From: an uncultured Alphaproteobacteria bacterium
GTDB lineage: Bacteria > Pseudomonadota > Alphaproteobacteria > Puniceispirillales > Puniceispirillaceae
DNA length: 46,193 nucleotides
Direction of reading: 5' to 3'
NCBI GenBank assembly: GCA_913048595.1
Contig: CAJWVJ010000003.1
Span: 1 to 46,193, forward strand
Both the position numbers and the translations under genes were made by a program. The notes under the pieces were generated by a model that worked only from the letters and a program-made list of their open reading frames with translations, had not been told where the DNA came from and made no database searches. Of the stretch, positions 34,699-42,767 are shown one piece after another; position 1 is the first letter of the stretch, and every line of letters starts with the position of its first letter.

Positions 34699-35325
34699 TT
34701 AACCTTCAACCAGCGGTACGAATTTCACCGGTAGAATCTCCTCCCTGTCGAAACCGTCTTCGGTCCGACGGATGACGACAAGAGACTGTTCACGCCCCCG
34801 ACCTTCGGGTGCCACTATGATGCCGCCAGTCTTCACCTGATTCAACAGTGTTGCCGGAATCTCGGCTGGCGCACAGGTCAGGATAATCCGGTCGAACGGC
34901 GCGCCCTCGGGCCAGCCGCCAGCGCCGTCACCGAATTTCGAGGTGATGTTGGTAATTCGGAGCTTGCGGAACCTGTTTTCCGCCTCGACAAGAAGCGGGC
35001 GGAGCCGCTCGATCGAATAGACCCGGCGACACAGATAGGAGAGGATCGCTGCCTGATACCCGCTTCCCGTGCCGATCTCCAGGACGCGTTCACGCCCGGT
35101 CAGTTGCAGCGCGGCCGTCATCCGCGCCACGATATAGGGCTGGCTGATGGTCTGCTCCATGGCGATGGGAAGCGAGGCGTTTTCATAGGCATGGTCGCGA
35201 AGCGCCGGCGGCACGAACATCTCGCGCGGTACCCGTTCAATGGCTGACAGCACATCCGGTGCGACAATGCCCATGCCGCGAAGCGTCATGATCAGGCGTG
35301 CCTTGTGATGTTGAAAATCCTGCAT
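34699..35325 (-). CDS. pcm: protein-L-isoaspartate O-methyltransferase
   Basis: A 208-residue enzyme that methylates damaged isoaspartyl residues to allow repair. ATG 35325 is chosen because it starts the family-typical MQDFQHHKARLIMTLRGMGI; an upstream TTG at 35388 would overlap surE. The SAM-binding motif is EIGTGSGYQAAIL, and VPREMFVPP is also characteristic. It lies between surE and the nlpD-like gene, a conserved stress and repair grouping. Confidence 0.94.
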   Translation of the reverse strand: MQDFQHHKARLIMTLRGMGIVAPDVLSAIERVPREMFVPPALRDHAYENASLPIAMEQTISQPYIVARMTAALQLTGRERVLEIGTGSGYQAAILSYLCRRVYSIERLRPLLVEAENRFRKLRITNITSKFGDGAGGWPEGAPFDRIILTCAPAEIPATLLNQVKTGGIIVAPEGRGREQSLVVIRRTEDGFDREEILPVKFVPLVEG

Positions 35326-35377
35326 GTTCCCGCCGCGCTGTTCATCCGGCAGGACCGGGATGCCTGCTGCGCCGCGT

Positions 35378-36139
35378 CTAGAATTCAACGCGTTGCAGCG
35401 TGTCCTGGACCGTGCTGGCGGTGATATCCATACCCAAAGCTGTCAATGATATCCAGCCTTCATCCATGACCGCGCGGTCACTTCCCGGGATTGTCCTGTC
35501 ATGGGCCAGCATCGGTCCAAGCCGATAGCTGTGAGGTGTCGAACCGTCGATTACCTGGTCCCCGAACTTATGCTGGTCGAGTGTGGCCGGCATGATGCCC
35601 CTGACAGCGTCGGCGGCGACCGACGGAAAATTCACATTCATGATGGTGCGCGGTGCCACACCGATATCCAGAATGTGGCGGATGACCGTTTCGCCATGCG
35701 CCGCGGCGGCGGCGAAATCCTCGGGCGATGTCCGCCCGTTGCGCTGTGACAGGGCGATGGCCGGGACCCCCATCAGCGATGCTTCCATCGCCGCGCCGAT
35801 GGTGCCGGAATACAGCACGTCGTCAGCCACATTCATGCCGGCATTGATTCCCGACAGGACGAGGTCGGGCTTGCGGTCAAGAACCCGCGCCATTCCCATG
35901 ATCACGCAGTCGCTCGGCGTGCCGGAACAGGCAAAGCGGTTATCGCCGCGCGGCTCGATCATCACGTCACTGTGCAGCGTGATGGCGCGCGACATGCCGG
36001 ACCTGTTGCCACTCGGCGCGATCACCCAGACATCATCGGAAAAACGCGATGCGATGTCGATGAGAATGGCGATACCGATGGCATCAAGCCCATCATCATT
36101 GCTGATCAGGATACGCCCCACGGAAGCATGGCTGGACAT
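35378..36139 (-). CDS. surE: 5'/3'-nucleotidase SurE
   Basis: A 253-residue phosphatase. ATG 36139 follows AGGAG and gives the family start, RILISNDDGLDAIGI, in which the two Asp are metal ligands. ACSGTPSDCV and SGINAGMNVADDVLYSGTIGAAMEA complete the active site. It hydrolyses nucleoside monophosphates and polyphosphate and is linked to stationary-phase survival. It is separated from serS by a terminator and ends in TAG. Confidence 0.95.
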   Translation of the reverse strand: MSSHASVGRILISNDDGLDAIGIAILIDIASRFSDDVWVIAPSGNRSGMSRAITLHSDVMIEPRGDNRFACSGTPSDCVIMGMARVLDRKPDLVLSGINAGMNVADDVLYSGTIGAAMEASLMGVPAIALSQRNGRTSPEDFAAAAAHGETVIRHILDIGVAPRTIMNVNFPSVAADAVRGIMPATLDQHKFGDQVIDGSTPHSYRLGPMLAHDRTIPGSDRAVMDEGWISLTALGMDITASTVQDTLQRVEF

Positions 36140-36167
36140 CGATTTTCTCCTGACCAGAACAAAACAC

Positions 36168-36191
36168 AAAAAAGACGGTGGCGTGCCACCG
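36168..36191 (-). terminator. rho-independent terminator after serS
   Basis: On the minus strand CGGTGG-CACG-CCACCG (36191-36176) is followed by TC and six T (36173-36168). It lies eight bases after the serS stop and upstream of the surE ribosome site. It should separate serS and the genes before it from surE-pcm, or attenuate the latter. Confidence 0.8.
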
Positions 36192-36199
36192 GGCATGGC

Positions 36200-37477
36200 T
36201 TACAGCGGCAGGATGGCCTCGCAGCCCATATAGTCGTGAAGCGCGGCAGGAAGCCGGACCGACCCGTCTTCCTGCTGGCCGTTTTCCAGAACCGCGATCA
36301 TCGTGCGACCGACCGCCAGGCCGGACCCGTTCAGCGTATGAACGAACTGCGTGTTGCCGTCATCGTCGCGGAACCTGGCTTTCATTCGGCGCGCCTGGAA
36401 CGGCCCGCAATTCGAACATGAGGAAATCTCGCGATACATCCCCTTGCCATCATCCTGTCCCGGAAGCCACACCTCTATATCATAGGTCTTCTGCGCGCCG
36501 AACCCGGTGTCGCCGGTACACAGCGTCATCACCCGGTAGGGAAGGTCAAGCCGCTGCAAGATGGCCTCGGCACAGCCTGTCATCCGTTCATGTTCGGCGG
36601 CCGAGTCATCCGGGCGGGTGATGCTAACGAGCTCGACCTTGGAAAACTGATGTTGGCGGATCATGCCGCGCGTGTCGCGCCCGGCCGACCCGGCCTCCGA
36701 CCGGAAGCAGGGCGTGTGCGCGGTAAAGCGCATCGGCAGGTCGTCACTTGCCAGAATTTCATTGGCGGCGATATTCGTCAGCGGCACCTCGGCCGTGGGG
36801 ATCAGCCATTTGTCATCGGCGCGGAACAGGTCTTCGCCGAATTTTGGCAGCTGGCCGGTGCCTGTCATCGCCGCGCTGTTGACAAGATAGGGCGGCAGCG
36901 TTTCCTGATAGCCGAATTCGGATGTATGGGTGTCCAGCATGAAGGCGGCAAGCGCGCGTTCAAGCCGCGCCAGCTGCCCGCGAAGAACGACAAAGCGCGC
37001 GCCGGCAAGCTTAGCCGCGGTCGCGAAATCCATCTGCCCCAGCCCTTCGCCGATGGCGACATGGTCGCGCGGCGTGAAGGAAAAACTCGGCATCTCGCCC
37101 CAGGCGCGCACAAGCGCGTTGTCATCCTCGTCGGCGCCGTCCGGCACCTCGGAATCCATGATATTGGGAAGCTCGAGAAGCCGCGTTTCTAGACCGGTGG
37201 CCAGCGCGCCCTCCTCCTCTTCAAGCGCCGGCATCGACGACTTGATCTGGTTGACCTCGGCGATCAAATCATCGGCGTCCTCGCCCTTCCCCTTGCGCAT
37301 GCCGATTTCCTTGGAGGCGACATTGCGGCGGGACTGCATGTCCTGGATCTGGCCCTGAAGTGCGCGCCTTCGCGAATCCATCTCCAGAATATCGGACGCC
37401 ATCGGGTCCAGGCCGCGGCGGGCCATGGCGGCATCGAATGCCTCGGGATGTTCGCGGATAAAGCGGATGTCATGCAT
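36200..37477 (-). CDS. serS: seryl-tRNA synthetase
   Basis: A 425-residue class II synthetase. The N-terminal ~110 residues form the charged coiled-coil arm that holds tRNA-Ser. The catalytic part carries motif 2 [14 protein letters not shown] and motif 3 [11 protein letters not shown]. Length and start [15 protein letters not shown] are usual. It follows tatC after 41 bases. Confidence 0.97.
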   Translation of the reverse strand: MHDIRFIREHPEAFDAAMARRGLDPMASDILEMDSRRRALQGQIQDMQSRRNVASKEIGMRKGKGEDADDLIAEVNQIKSSMPALEEEEGALATGLETRLLELPNIMDSEVPDGADEDDNALVRAWGEMPSFSFTPRDHVAIGEGLGQMDFATAAKLAGARFVVLRGQLARLERALAAFMLDTHTSEFGYQETLPPYLVNSAAMTGTGQLPKFGEDLFRADDKWLIPTAEVPLTNIAANEILASDDLPMRFTAHTPCFRSEAGSAGRDTRGMIRQHQFSKVELVSITRPDDSAAEHERMTGCAEAILQRLDLPYRVMTLCTGDTGFGAQKTYDIEVWLPGQDDGKGMYREISSCSNCGPFQARRMKARFRDDDGNTQFVHTLNGSGLAVGRTMIAVLENGQQEDGSVRLPAALHDYMGCEAILPL

Positions 37478-37518
37478 CGGTCAGTCTCGTCTCACCGGAG
37501 TTGCGGTTTGGCGGCCTG

Positions 37519-38334
37519 TCAGTCAGCCGACCCATCTTCATGTTTTGGTGCCAGCATGCGGGCACCAAAGATCGAAAGTTCATACAGGGCGATGATCGGC
37601 AGGGCCAGAAGCAACTGCGAGACCACATCGGGCGGTGTCAGGATGGCGGCGGCGACAAAGGCGATGACAATCGCGAATTTGCGCTTTTCCGCGAGCCCTT
37701 CCGGTGACACAAGCCCGGCGCGGACCAGCAGCAGCAGGACGACCGGCAGCTCAAAAGCGAGGCCAAAGGCAAAGATCAGCCGCATGATCAGCGACAGGTA
37801 TTCCGAGATTCGCGGCTCGATCTCGATGGCAAGCGCCCCGTCCGAGCCCGCCATCTCGAACCCGACAAAAAAGCTCCAGGCCATCGGCGTGACGATGTAA
37901 TAGACCATCGCCGCGCCAAGCGCGAACAGCACCGGGGTGGCGATCAGGAACGGCAAAAAGGCGTGTTTCTCATTCTGGTAGAGCGCCGGGGCGATGAATT
38001 TCCACACCTGGATGCTGAGAATCGGAAAGGAGACGCACAGCGCCGTAAAAAACCCGACCTTGACCTGCGTGAAGAACCCTTCATGCAACGCGGTGAAGAT
38101 CATCCGCCCGCCACCCTTGTCCTCAAGGATTTCGGCAAGCGGCGCCTGAAGAAAGATGAAGACGTGGCTTGCAATGCTGTTGTTGAAGCCGCCTCCCGGC
38201 ATGGGAGCTACAACGATCAGGAACAGCACGACAAAGGCCAGCAAGGCTACGCCGAGCCTGTTTCGAAGCTCGGTCAGGTGACCGATCAGCGACATCTGGG
38301 CGCCTTCACCCTTTTCTTGATTGTCCTCGGCCAT
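37519..38334 (-). CDS. tatC: Tat translocase subunit TatC
   Basis: A 271-residue membrane protein with six segments and the family motifs SLIGHLTELRNRL at the N-terminus and KVGFFTALCVSFPILSIQVWKFIAPALYQNEK. TatC recognises the twin-arginine signal, such as that of the protein at 1-115. It starts six bases after tatB, and the three tat genes form one operon. Confidence 0.96.
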   Translation of the reverse strand: MAEDNQEKGEGAQMSLIGHLTELRNRLGVALLAFVVLFLIVVAPMPGGGFNNSIASHVFIFLQAPLAEILEDKGGGRMIFTALHEGFFTQVKVGFFTALCVSFPILSIQVWKFIAPALYQNEKHAFLPFLIATPVLFALGAAMVYYIVTPMAWSFFVGFEMAGSDGALAIEIEPRISEYLSLIMRLIFAFGLAFELPVVLLLLVRAGLVSPEGLAEKRKFAIVIAFVAAAILTPPDVVSQLLLALPIIALYELSIFGARMLAPKHEDGSAD

Positions 38335-38340
38335 AATGCG

Positions 38341-38796
38341 TCAGCTCTTTTTTCTGGCAGCCTTTTTGGCCGGCTTTTTGGCGGGCACTGCGGCTTTTTC
38401 TGGCGCGCCTTCGTCGCGGGTGGCGTCCTCGGCGATGTCTTTGCCGGCCTCGCTCGCAAGACCTCCGATTTCCTTCATGTCTTCGGCGGCTGCATCCTTG
38501 TCGACGGCGTTCTTCAGGTCACGAACGGACTCGCCGACCTCACCGCCCGGATCGATGGCGTCGGCAAGCTCGTCGAGATCGCCGTCCTTGGCCTTGTCCA
38601 TCGCCTTTTTCAGTTCGGCGACTTCGGCATCGGTGGCGATCTGGTTCATCCCATCTGTGAATTCGCGCGCCATCTTGCGCATCTGACGCGTGAATTGCGT
38701 GAAGCTCCGCAACATTCTGGGAAGCTCCTTCGGCCCGACCACCATGATCAGAACGAAGGCGACAACCAGGAATTCCCAGCCACCAATGTCCAGCAT
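38341..38796 (-). CDS. tatB: Tat translocase subunit TatB with Lys/Ala-rich tail
   Basis: A 151-residue TatB: a short membrane helix (MLDIGGWEFLVVAFVLIMVVGP), the hinge GPKELPRMLRS, then an amphipathic and acidic helical region. The last ~20 residues are basic ([14 protein letters not shown]), repeating in miniature the tail of the neighbouring TatA. TatB forms the receptor complex with TatC. The basic tail is unusual. Confidence 0.92.
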   Translation of the reverse strand: MLDIGGWEFLVVAFVLIMVVGPKELPRMLRSFTQFTRQMRKMAREFTDGMNQIATDAEVAELKKAMDKAKDGDLDELADAIDPGGEVGESVRDLKNAVDKDAAAEDMKEIGGLASEAGKDIAEDATRDEGAPEKAAVPAKKPAKKAARKKS

Positions 38797-38809
38797 AACA
38801 GGACCCTAC

Positions 38810-39136
38810 TTAGCTCTTCTTGGCGGCTTTTTTCTTTGTTGCTGCTTTTTTCGACGCGGCTTTCTTGGCAGAGGCCTTTTTCTTGGCAGCAGCCTTCTTC
38901 TTGCCGGCTGCCTTCTTCGCAGGCTTCTTCGCGGCGACGGCTACAGGTTCGGCTTCCGCCTCGTCTGCCTCATCCGCGGCACCTTCTTCCTCGCCCTTCA
39001 GGCCAGTTTTGAAATTGCGCAATCCCTTGCCAAAATCGCCCATAATTGCCGAAACCTTGCCGCGCCCGCCGAAAAGGAGCAGGACCACAGCCAGGACGAC
39101 AAGCCAGTGCATGATGCTGAACGTACCGCCAAACAT
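38810..39136 (-). CDS. tatA: Tat translocase subunit TatA with histone-H1-like tail
   Basis: A 108-residue TatA. Residues 1-25 form the membrane helix with the hinge [22 protein letters not shown], an FG motif typical of TatA, followed by a short acidic stretch. Residues 70-108 are a tail of 39 residues, 19 of them Lys and most of the rest Ala or Ser, like histone H1 tails. TatA polymers form the Tat pore. AGAGGAAA precedes the ATG and a sigma-70-like promoter lies upstream. The tail is the odd feature. Confidence 0.93.
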   Translation of the reverse strand: MFGGTFSIMHWLVVLAVVLLLFGGRGKVSAIMGDFGKGLRNFKTGLKGEEEGAADEADEAEAEPVAVAAKKPAKKAAGKKKAAAKKKASAKKAASKKAATKKKAAKKS

Positions 39137-39197
39137 TGTATTTCCTCTGGATTATGATGCGACGCCGTTGACCCGCGCCGCCCGGAATGTCACTGAG

Positions 39198-39226
39198 AAT
39201 ATAGACAGGGTGATATCATTGAACAA
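39198..39226 (-). promoter_or_regulatory. candidate tatABC promoter
   Basis: Minus-strand -35 TTGTTC (39226-39221), exactly 17 bp, -10 TATATT (39203-39198). Transcription would start about 55 bases before tatA. This suggests the tat genes are transcribed independently of the ABC ATPase and scp genes upstream. Confidence 0.55.
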
Positions 39227-39264
39227 GCGATCGTTGCATGCGGCAAAACGCGGGGCGAAGGGGT

Positions 39265-40311
39265 TCAGTCGGCCGCCGGAAAGACGAAGGCCTGCTCTTT
39301 GTCAACAGTCACCCTGACCGGACTGCCGGTCTGCAGCGAATTCAGTCCAGGCACGCGCGCGTGGAAATGCAGCTCGCTGGTGCCGGTCGGTACCGACAGA
39401 TGGATCAGTGACGCGCGGCCGAGAAGGCGCGCCTCCATCACATAGGCGTTCGCGTCATCATCCCCGTTATGTGGTTCGATATTCAGCGCCTCATGACGGA
39501 TGACAATGCTGGCCGCCTCGCCGTCACGCATCTGGTCCGGCGCGTCAAACGCACCAAGAACCGTTTCGATACAACCATCTGAAACCTGACCTTCAAGCCG
39601 GTTTACCTCGCCAAAGAACTCCGCCACAAAGGCGCTGTTCGGCTGGCAGTAGAGATTGACGGGGCGGCCGGTCTGCTGCACATGCCCGTCCCGCATGACG
39701 ATGATGTTGTCCGACATGAACATGGCTTCCTCGGCATCATGGGTGACCATGAGCGCCGCGGTGCCGGCTGCCTTCAGAACATGCAGCATCTGGTCGCGGA
39801 TGCGTTCGCGAAGGCGGCTGTCGAGTCCGGCGTAGGGTTCATCAAGAAGAATGACGGACGGGCGCGGCGCCAGCGCCCGCGCCAGAGCCACACGCTGCTG
39901 CTGTCCCCCAGACAGCTCATGCGGATAGGAATCAGCAAGATGTTCTATGCTGGCTTCGGCCAGCACATCCAGACCGCGCCGCACGGCCGCGCTTCCCTTG
40001 TCACGAAGACCGAAGAGCACATTTTCCAGAACGTTCAGATGCGGAAACAGCGCGTAATCCTGAAACATGAAGCCGACGCCGCGGGTTTCGGGTGCCACCA
40101 CCTGAGCTGTATCCGAGACCAACTTGTCATCAAGCCAGATTTCACCATCACGCGGCTGCTCGAGGCCGGCGGCGAGCCGCAGCAATGTGGTCTTGCCGCA
40201 CCCCGACGGGCCAAGAAGTGTCACCACCTCACCCTGGCTGACGGTGAAACTCACATCATCAACCGACTTGGTGCCGCTATAGGCGTGCGATACATGGCGA
40301 AATTCAAGCAT
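39265..40311 (-). CDS. orphan ABC transporter ATPase (FbpC-like)
   Basis: A 348-residue ATPase from ATG 40311, which overlaps the end of scpB by eight bases. Walker A is GPSGCGKTT (about 35-43), then FMFQDYALFPHLNVLENVLFGL, signature LSGGQQQR, Walker B VILLDEPYAGLD and switch MVTHD. The C-terminal part resembles a TOBE-type regulatory domain. The style fits iron(III)/FbpC transporters. No permease or binding protein is adjacent. In related genomes this spot between scpB and tatA is usually empty, so it looks inserted. Substrate unknown. Confidence 0.85.
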   Translation of the reverse strand: MLEFRHVSHAYSGTKSVDDVSFTVSQGEVVTLLGPSGCGKTTLLRLAAGLEQPRDGEIWLDDKLVSDTAQVVAPETRGVGFMFQDYALFPHLNVLENVLFGLRDKGSAAVRRGLDVLAEASIEHLADSYPHELSGGQQQRVALARALAPRPSVILLDEPYAGLDSRLRERIRDQMLHVLKAAGTAALMVTHDAEEAMFMSDNIIVMRDGHVQQTGRPVNLYCQPNSAFVAEFFGEVNRLEGQVSDGCIETVLGAFDAPDQMRDGEAASIVIRHEALNIEPHNGDDDANAYVMEARLLGRASLIHLSVPTGTSELHFHARVPGLNSLQTGSPVRVTVDKEQAFVFPAAD

Positions 40312-41071
40312 GGTCGGGCGCGTCCTCGTCAAATCCGGCCCGGTCAGGATCGGCGCCTTCGAATTCGGCGCCCGCCTCGAGAAACGCCTCTTCCAGAAGA
40401 TCGGGATCGCTGTCGGCGGCGCCATCTTCAAGATCGTCATGATCCGCGTCATCGACACTGTCCAAAAGTCCGCCAATGACCTGGCCCTTGCGCAGCAGCC
40501 CCGCGGATTTCAGGTCATCGAGTCCCGGAAGGTCGGCGAGGTCAGCAAGACCGAAATGGTCCAGAAAAGCCGGGCTGGTGCCCCATGTCAGTGGACGTCC
40601 CGGTGTCCGCCGGCGACCGCGCGGCTTTATCCAGCCAAGCTCCAGCAGGATATCGATGGTGCCGCGCGACAGGCTGATACCGCGTATTTCCTCGATTTCG
40701 GCACGGGTGATCGGCTGATGATAGGCGATGATCGCCAACACCTCGAGCGCGGCGCGCGACAGCGGGCGTTCCTCCTGCTTTGTCGTGTTCAGACGCGCGG
40801 CGATGTCGGCACGGGTGCGAAAGGCGAAAGCGTCGCCGACGCGGCACAGCTCGATCCCGCCTGTCCTGTCGAAGCGCGCCTCGATCAGCGGCAGCAGCTG
40901 ATCAAGCTGTACGTCATCAGGAAGCTGGTTCTGCAGTTCACCGGCCCGGACAGGTTTCTGCGACGCGAAGATAATGGCCTCGACCGTCGCCGCCCAGCCT
41001 TGCAGCGAAACGCCGCCGGGGTCCGCCGCGTCAGGATACTGGCCGCCATTTGTCATGCCATCACTCATCAT
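40304..41071 (-). CDS. scpB: segregation and condensation protein B
   Basis: A 255-residue ScpB with tandem winged helices; the core is LSRAALEVLAIIAYHQPITRAEIEEIRG, followed by RGRRRTPGRPLTWGTSPAFLDHFGL. The C-terminal ~60 residues are highly acidic and variable. It forms the SMC-ScpAB complex that organises and separates chromosomes. ATG 41071 overlaps the scpA stop (ATGA). Confidence 0.95.
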   Translation of the reverse strand: MMSDGMTNGGQYPDAADPGGVSLQGWAATVEAIIFASQKPVRAGELQNQLPDDVQLDQLLPLIEARFDRTGGIELCRVGDAFAFRTRADIAARLNTTKQEERPLSRAALEVLAIIAYHQPITRAEIEEIRGISLSRGTIDILLELGWIKPRGRRRTPGRPLTWGTSPAFLDHFGLADLADLPGLDDLKSAGLLRKGQVIGGLLDSVDDADHDDLEDGAADSDPDLLEEAFLEAGAEFEGADPDRAGFDEDAPDHA

Positions 41072-41895
41072 GACTCCTTCGATCTGAGAAACAACGGCGC
41101 AAACCGGCTGTCCTGACGCAACCGTATCATGCCTTCGCGCGCCAGTTCCAGCGATGCCACAAAATGCGACGCGGTTGCCGAGCGCCGGTCAAGATCGGTT
41201 TTCAGATTTGGGGGAAGGAAGCTTTCCAGGACTGACCATTCCGGCGCATCGCCCAGAAGATTGCGAAGGCGCTGGGTCGCTTCTTCCACGGAAAACAGCC
41301 TGGTGGCGGTGATGGTCAAAGTGCGGTTCTCGACCCCCGACTGGATCGCACCATAGCAGGACAGAAGATCATAGAGGCTTGCTGTCCAGACCGGTTCGGT
41401 GATGCTCTCGAACTGCTCGATCTCGCCGCGCGCAAAGCGCTGCTGGCAAAGGCGTGGCAATGAGATCAGCCGTTTCGCCGCCTGCTGCATGGATTCAAGT
41501 CTGACAAGCTGATAGCGCAGCGCGTCAGTCATATCGACCACTTCCTCGGCCGCTTCCGGCTCGGGGTCGGGCAGAAGAAGACGAGATTTCAGATAGGCCA
41601 GCCAGGCGGCGATCACCAGATAATCGGCCGCGATTTCAAGATCGAGCCGCCGCGCATTCTCGATAAATTCCAGATACTGCTCGGCAAGCGGCAGGATGGC
41701 GATGCGCGCCAGATCGACCTTCTGCTCGCGGGCCAGCGTCAGAAGCAGATCAATGGGCCCTTCGAAACCGTCGAGATTGACGAAAAGGGACAGCTGTTCC
41801 GGGGACTCATGGCCGGCCCGGTTCTGTCCCGGCCTGTCCTCCTCGAACGGCACGGGTGGTGTCGCAATCCCGTTTTCGGACGTTGTCTCACTCAT
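41068..41895 (-). CDS. scpA: segregation and condensation protein A
   Basis: A 275-residue kleisin subunit linking SMC and ScpB. The N-terminal signature is LFVNLDGFEGPIDLLLTLAREQKVDLARI (about 37-65), followed by the usual LAYLKSRLLLP. It is followed by scpB with a 4-base overlap and preceded by the SPOR gene; the nagZ gene often found between them is absent. Confidence 0.95.
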   Translation of the reverse strand: MSETTSENGIATPPVPFEEDRPGQNRAGHESPEQLSLFVNLDGFEGPIDLLLTLAREQKVDLARIAILPLAEQYLEFIENARRLDLEIAADYLVIAAWLAYLKSRLLLPDPEPEAAEEVVDMTDALRYQLVRLESMQQAAKRLISLPRLCQQRFARGEIEQFESITEPVWTASLYDLLSCYGAIQSGVENRTLTITATRLFSVEEATQRLRNLLGDAPEWSVLESFLPPNLKTDLDRRSATASHFVASLELAREGMIRLRQDSRFAPLFLRSKES

Positions 41896-41907
41896 GGCGC
41901 GCCGCTC

Positions 41908-42762
41908 CTAGCCTGCCGCTGCATCGAATTTGCGAAGGATGCAGTCCTGGCCGGCGCGCTTCAGCGCGGCGCAGATCCGGTCCGCCTCGGCCCGCGGCAG
42001 CGGTTCGGTGACCACCCGCCAGAAAATACCGTCATCGCCGCTGTGGCTTTTCATCGTGCCAAGCTCGGCCCCGTCAAGCCGCGCCCTGTGCTTGCTGTTC
42101 AGAAGGCCGGCCTGCTCGCGGGCCGTCGCCACCTCGCGAAAGGCCGCAAGCTGCACAAGATAGAGCGGATCTTCACCCTCGACCCTGACGCGTTTTGGCG
42201 GTTTCGGTTTTGATGTCGGCCTCGCGATGGCGACCGTCGTATCGGCATCCGCCATGTTGTCGGACCCGGTGGCGTTGTCCACCGCGTCGGCCGAAGCTGT
42301 TTCGGCGGCCGGACTTGTCTGTTCGGGTTCCGGCGTGGCCGGTGCGGGCGTGCCGTCCGCCTTCGGTTCCGTCTCTTCTGCCGGCTCCGTCTCAGCACTG
42401 CCTTCAGGTGCGACGGGTTCCGGTGCGGCCTGCGGTTGCACGCCGTCGTCGGGGGTCGGCGGCATTTCCGGCACAGCCGATGGTGGACGAAGGATTTCAA
42501 CCTCCTCCGATGACTCGACAAGTCCGCCGATCATACCCATGACCGTCGTCTCCTGATGCGGGATGGTGGCGCCGCCCGGGTCCTTCGGCTTGATCTTGAA
42601 AGGGCCCTGCTCGGCCTTGATCAGCGCCACATCGACATCCTGCTCGAACATCATTGGCGGGATGATGATAGCCGCCGCGCCAAGGCCACAGACCACGACC
42701 AATCCGATGAGGATTGTTCTCAGCCAGCGGGGTCCGCTACGCTCTTCGGCGTGACGTGCCAT
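41908..42762 (-). CDS. SPOR-domain membrane protein
   Basis: A 284-residue protein: a membrane helix at about 14-36, a long Pro/Glu/Ala/Thr-rich linker (about 80-190), and a C-terminal SPOR domain beginning YLVQLAAFREVATAREQAGLL. SPOR domains bind denuded glycan strands at the division site, so this is likely a divisome-associated protein. It lies five bases after argS and 12 bases before scpA. Confidence 0.9.
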   Translation of the reverse strand: MARHAEERSGPRWLRTILIGLVVVCGLGAAAIIIPPMMFEQDVDVALIKAEQGPFKIKPKDPGGATIPHQETTVMGMIGGLVESSEEVEILRPPSAVPEMPPTPDDGVQPQAAPEPVAPEGSAETEPAEETEPKADGTPAPATPEPEQTSPAAETASADAVDNATGSDNMADADTTVAIARPTSKPKPPKRVRVEGEDPLYLVQLAAFREVATAREQAGLLNSKHRARLDGAELGTMKSHSGDDGIFWRVVTEPLPRAEADRICAALKRAGQDCILRKFDAAAG

Positions 42763-42767
42763 GCGCG

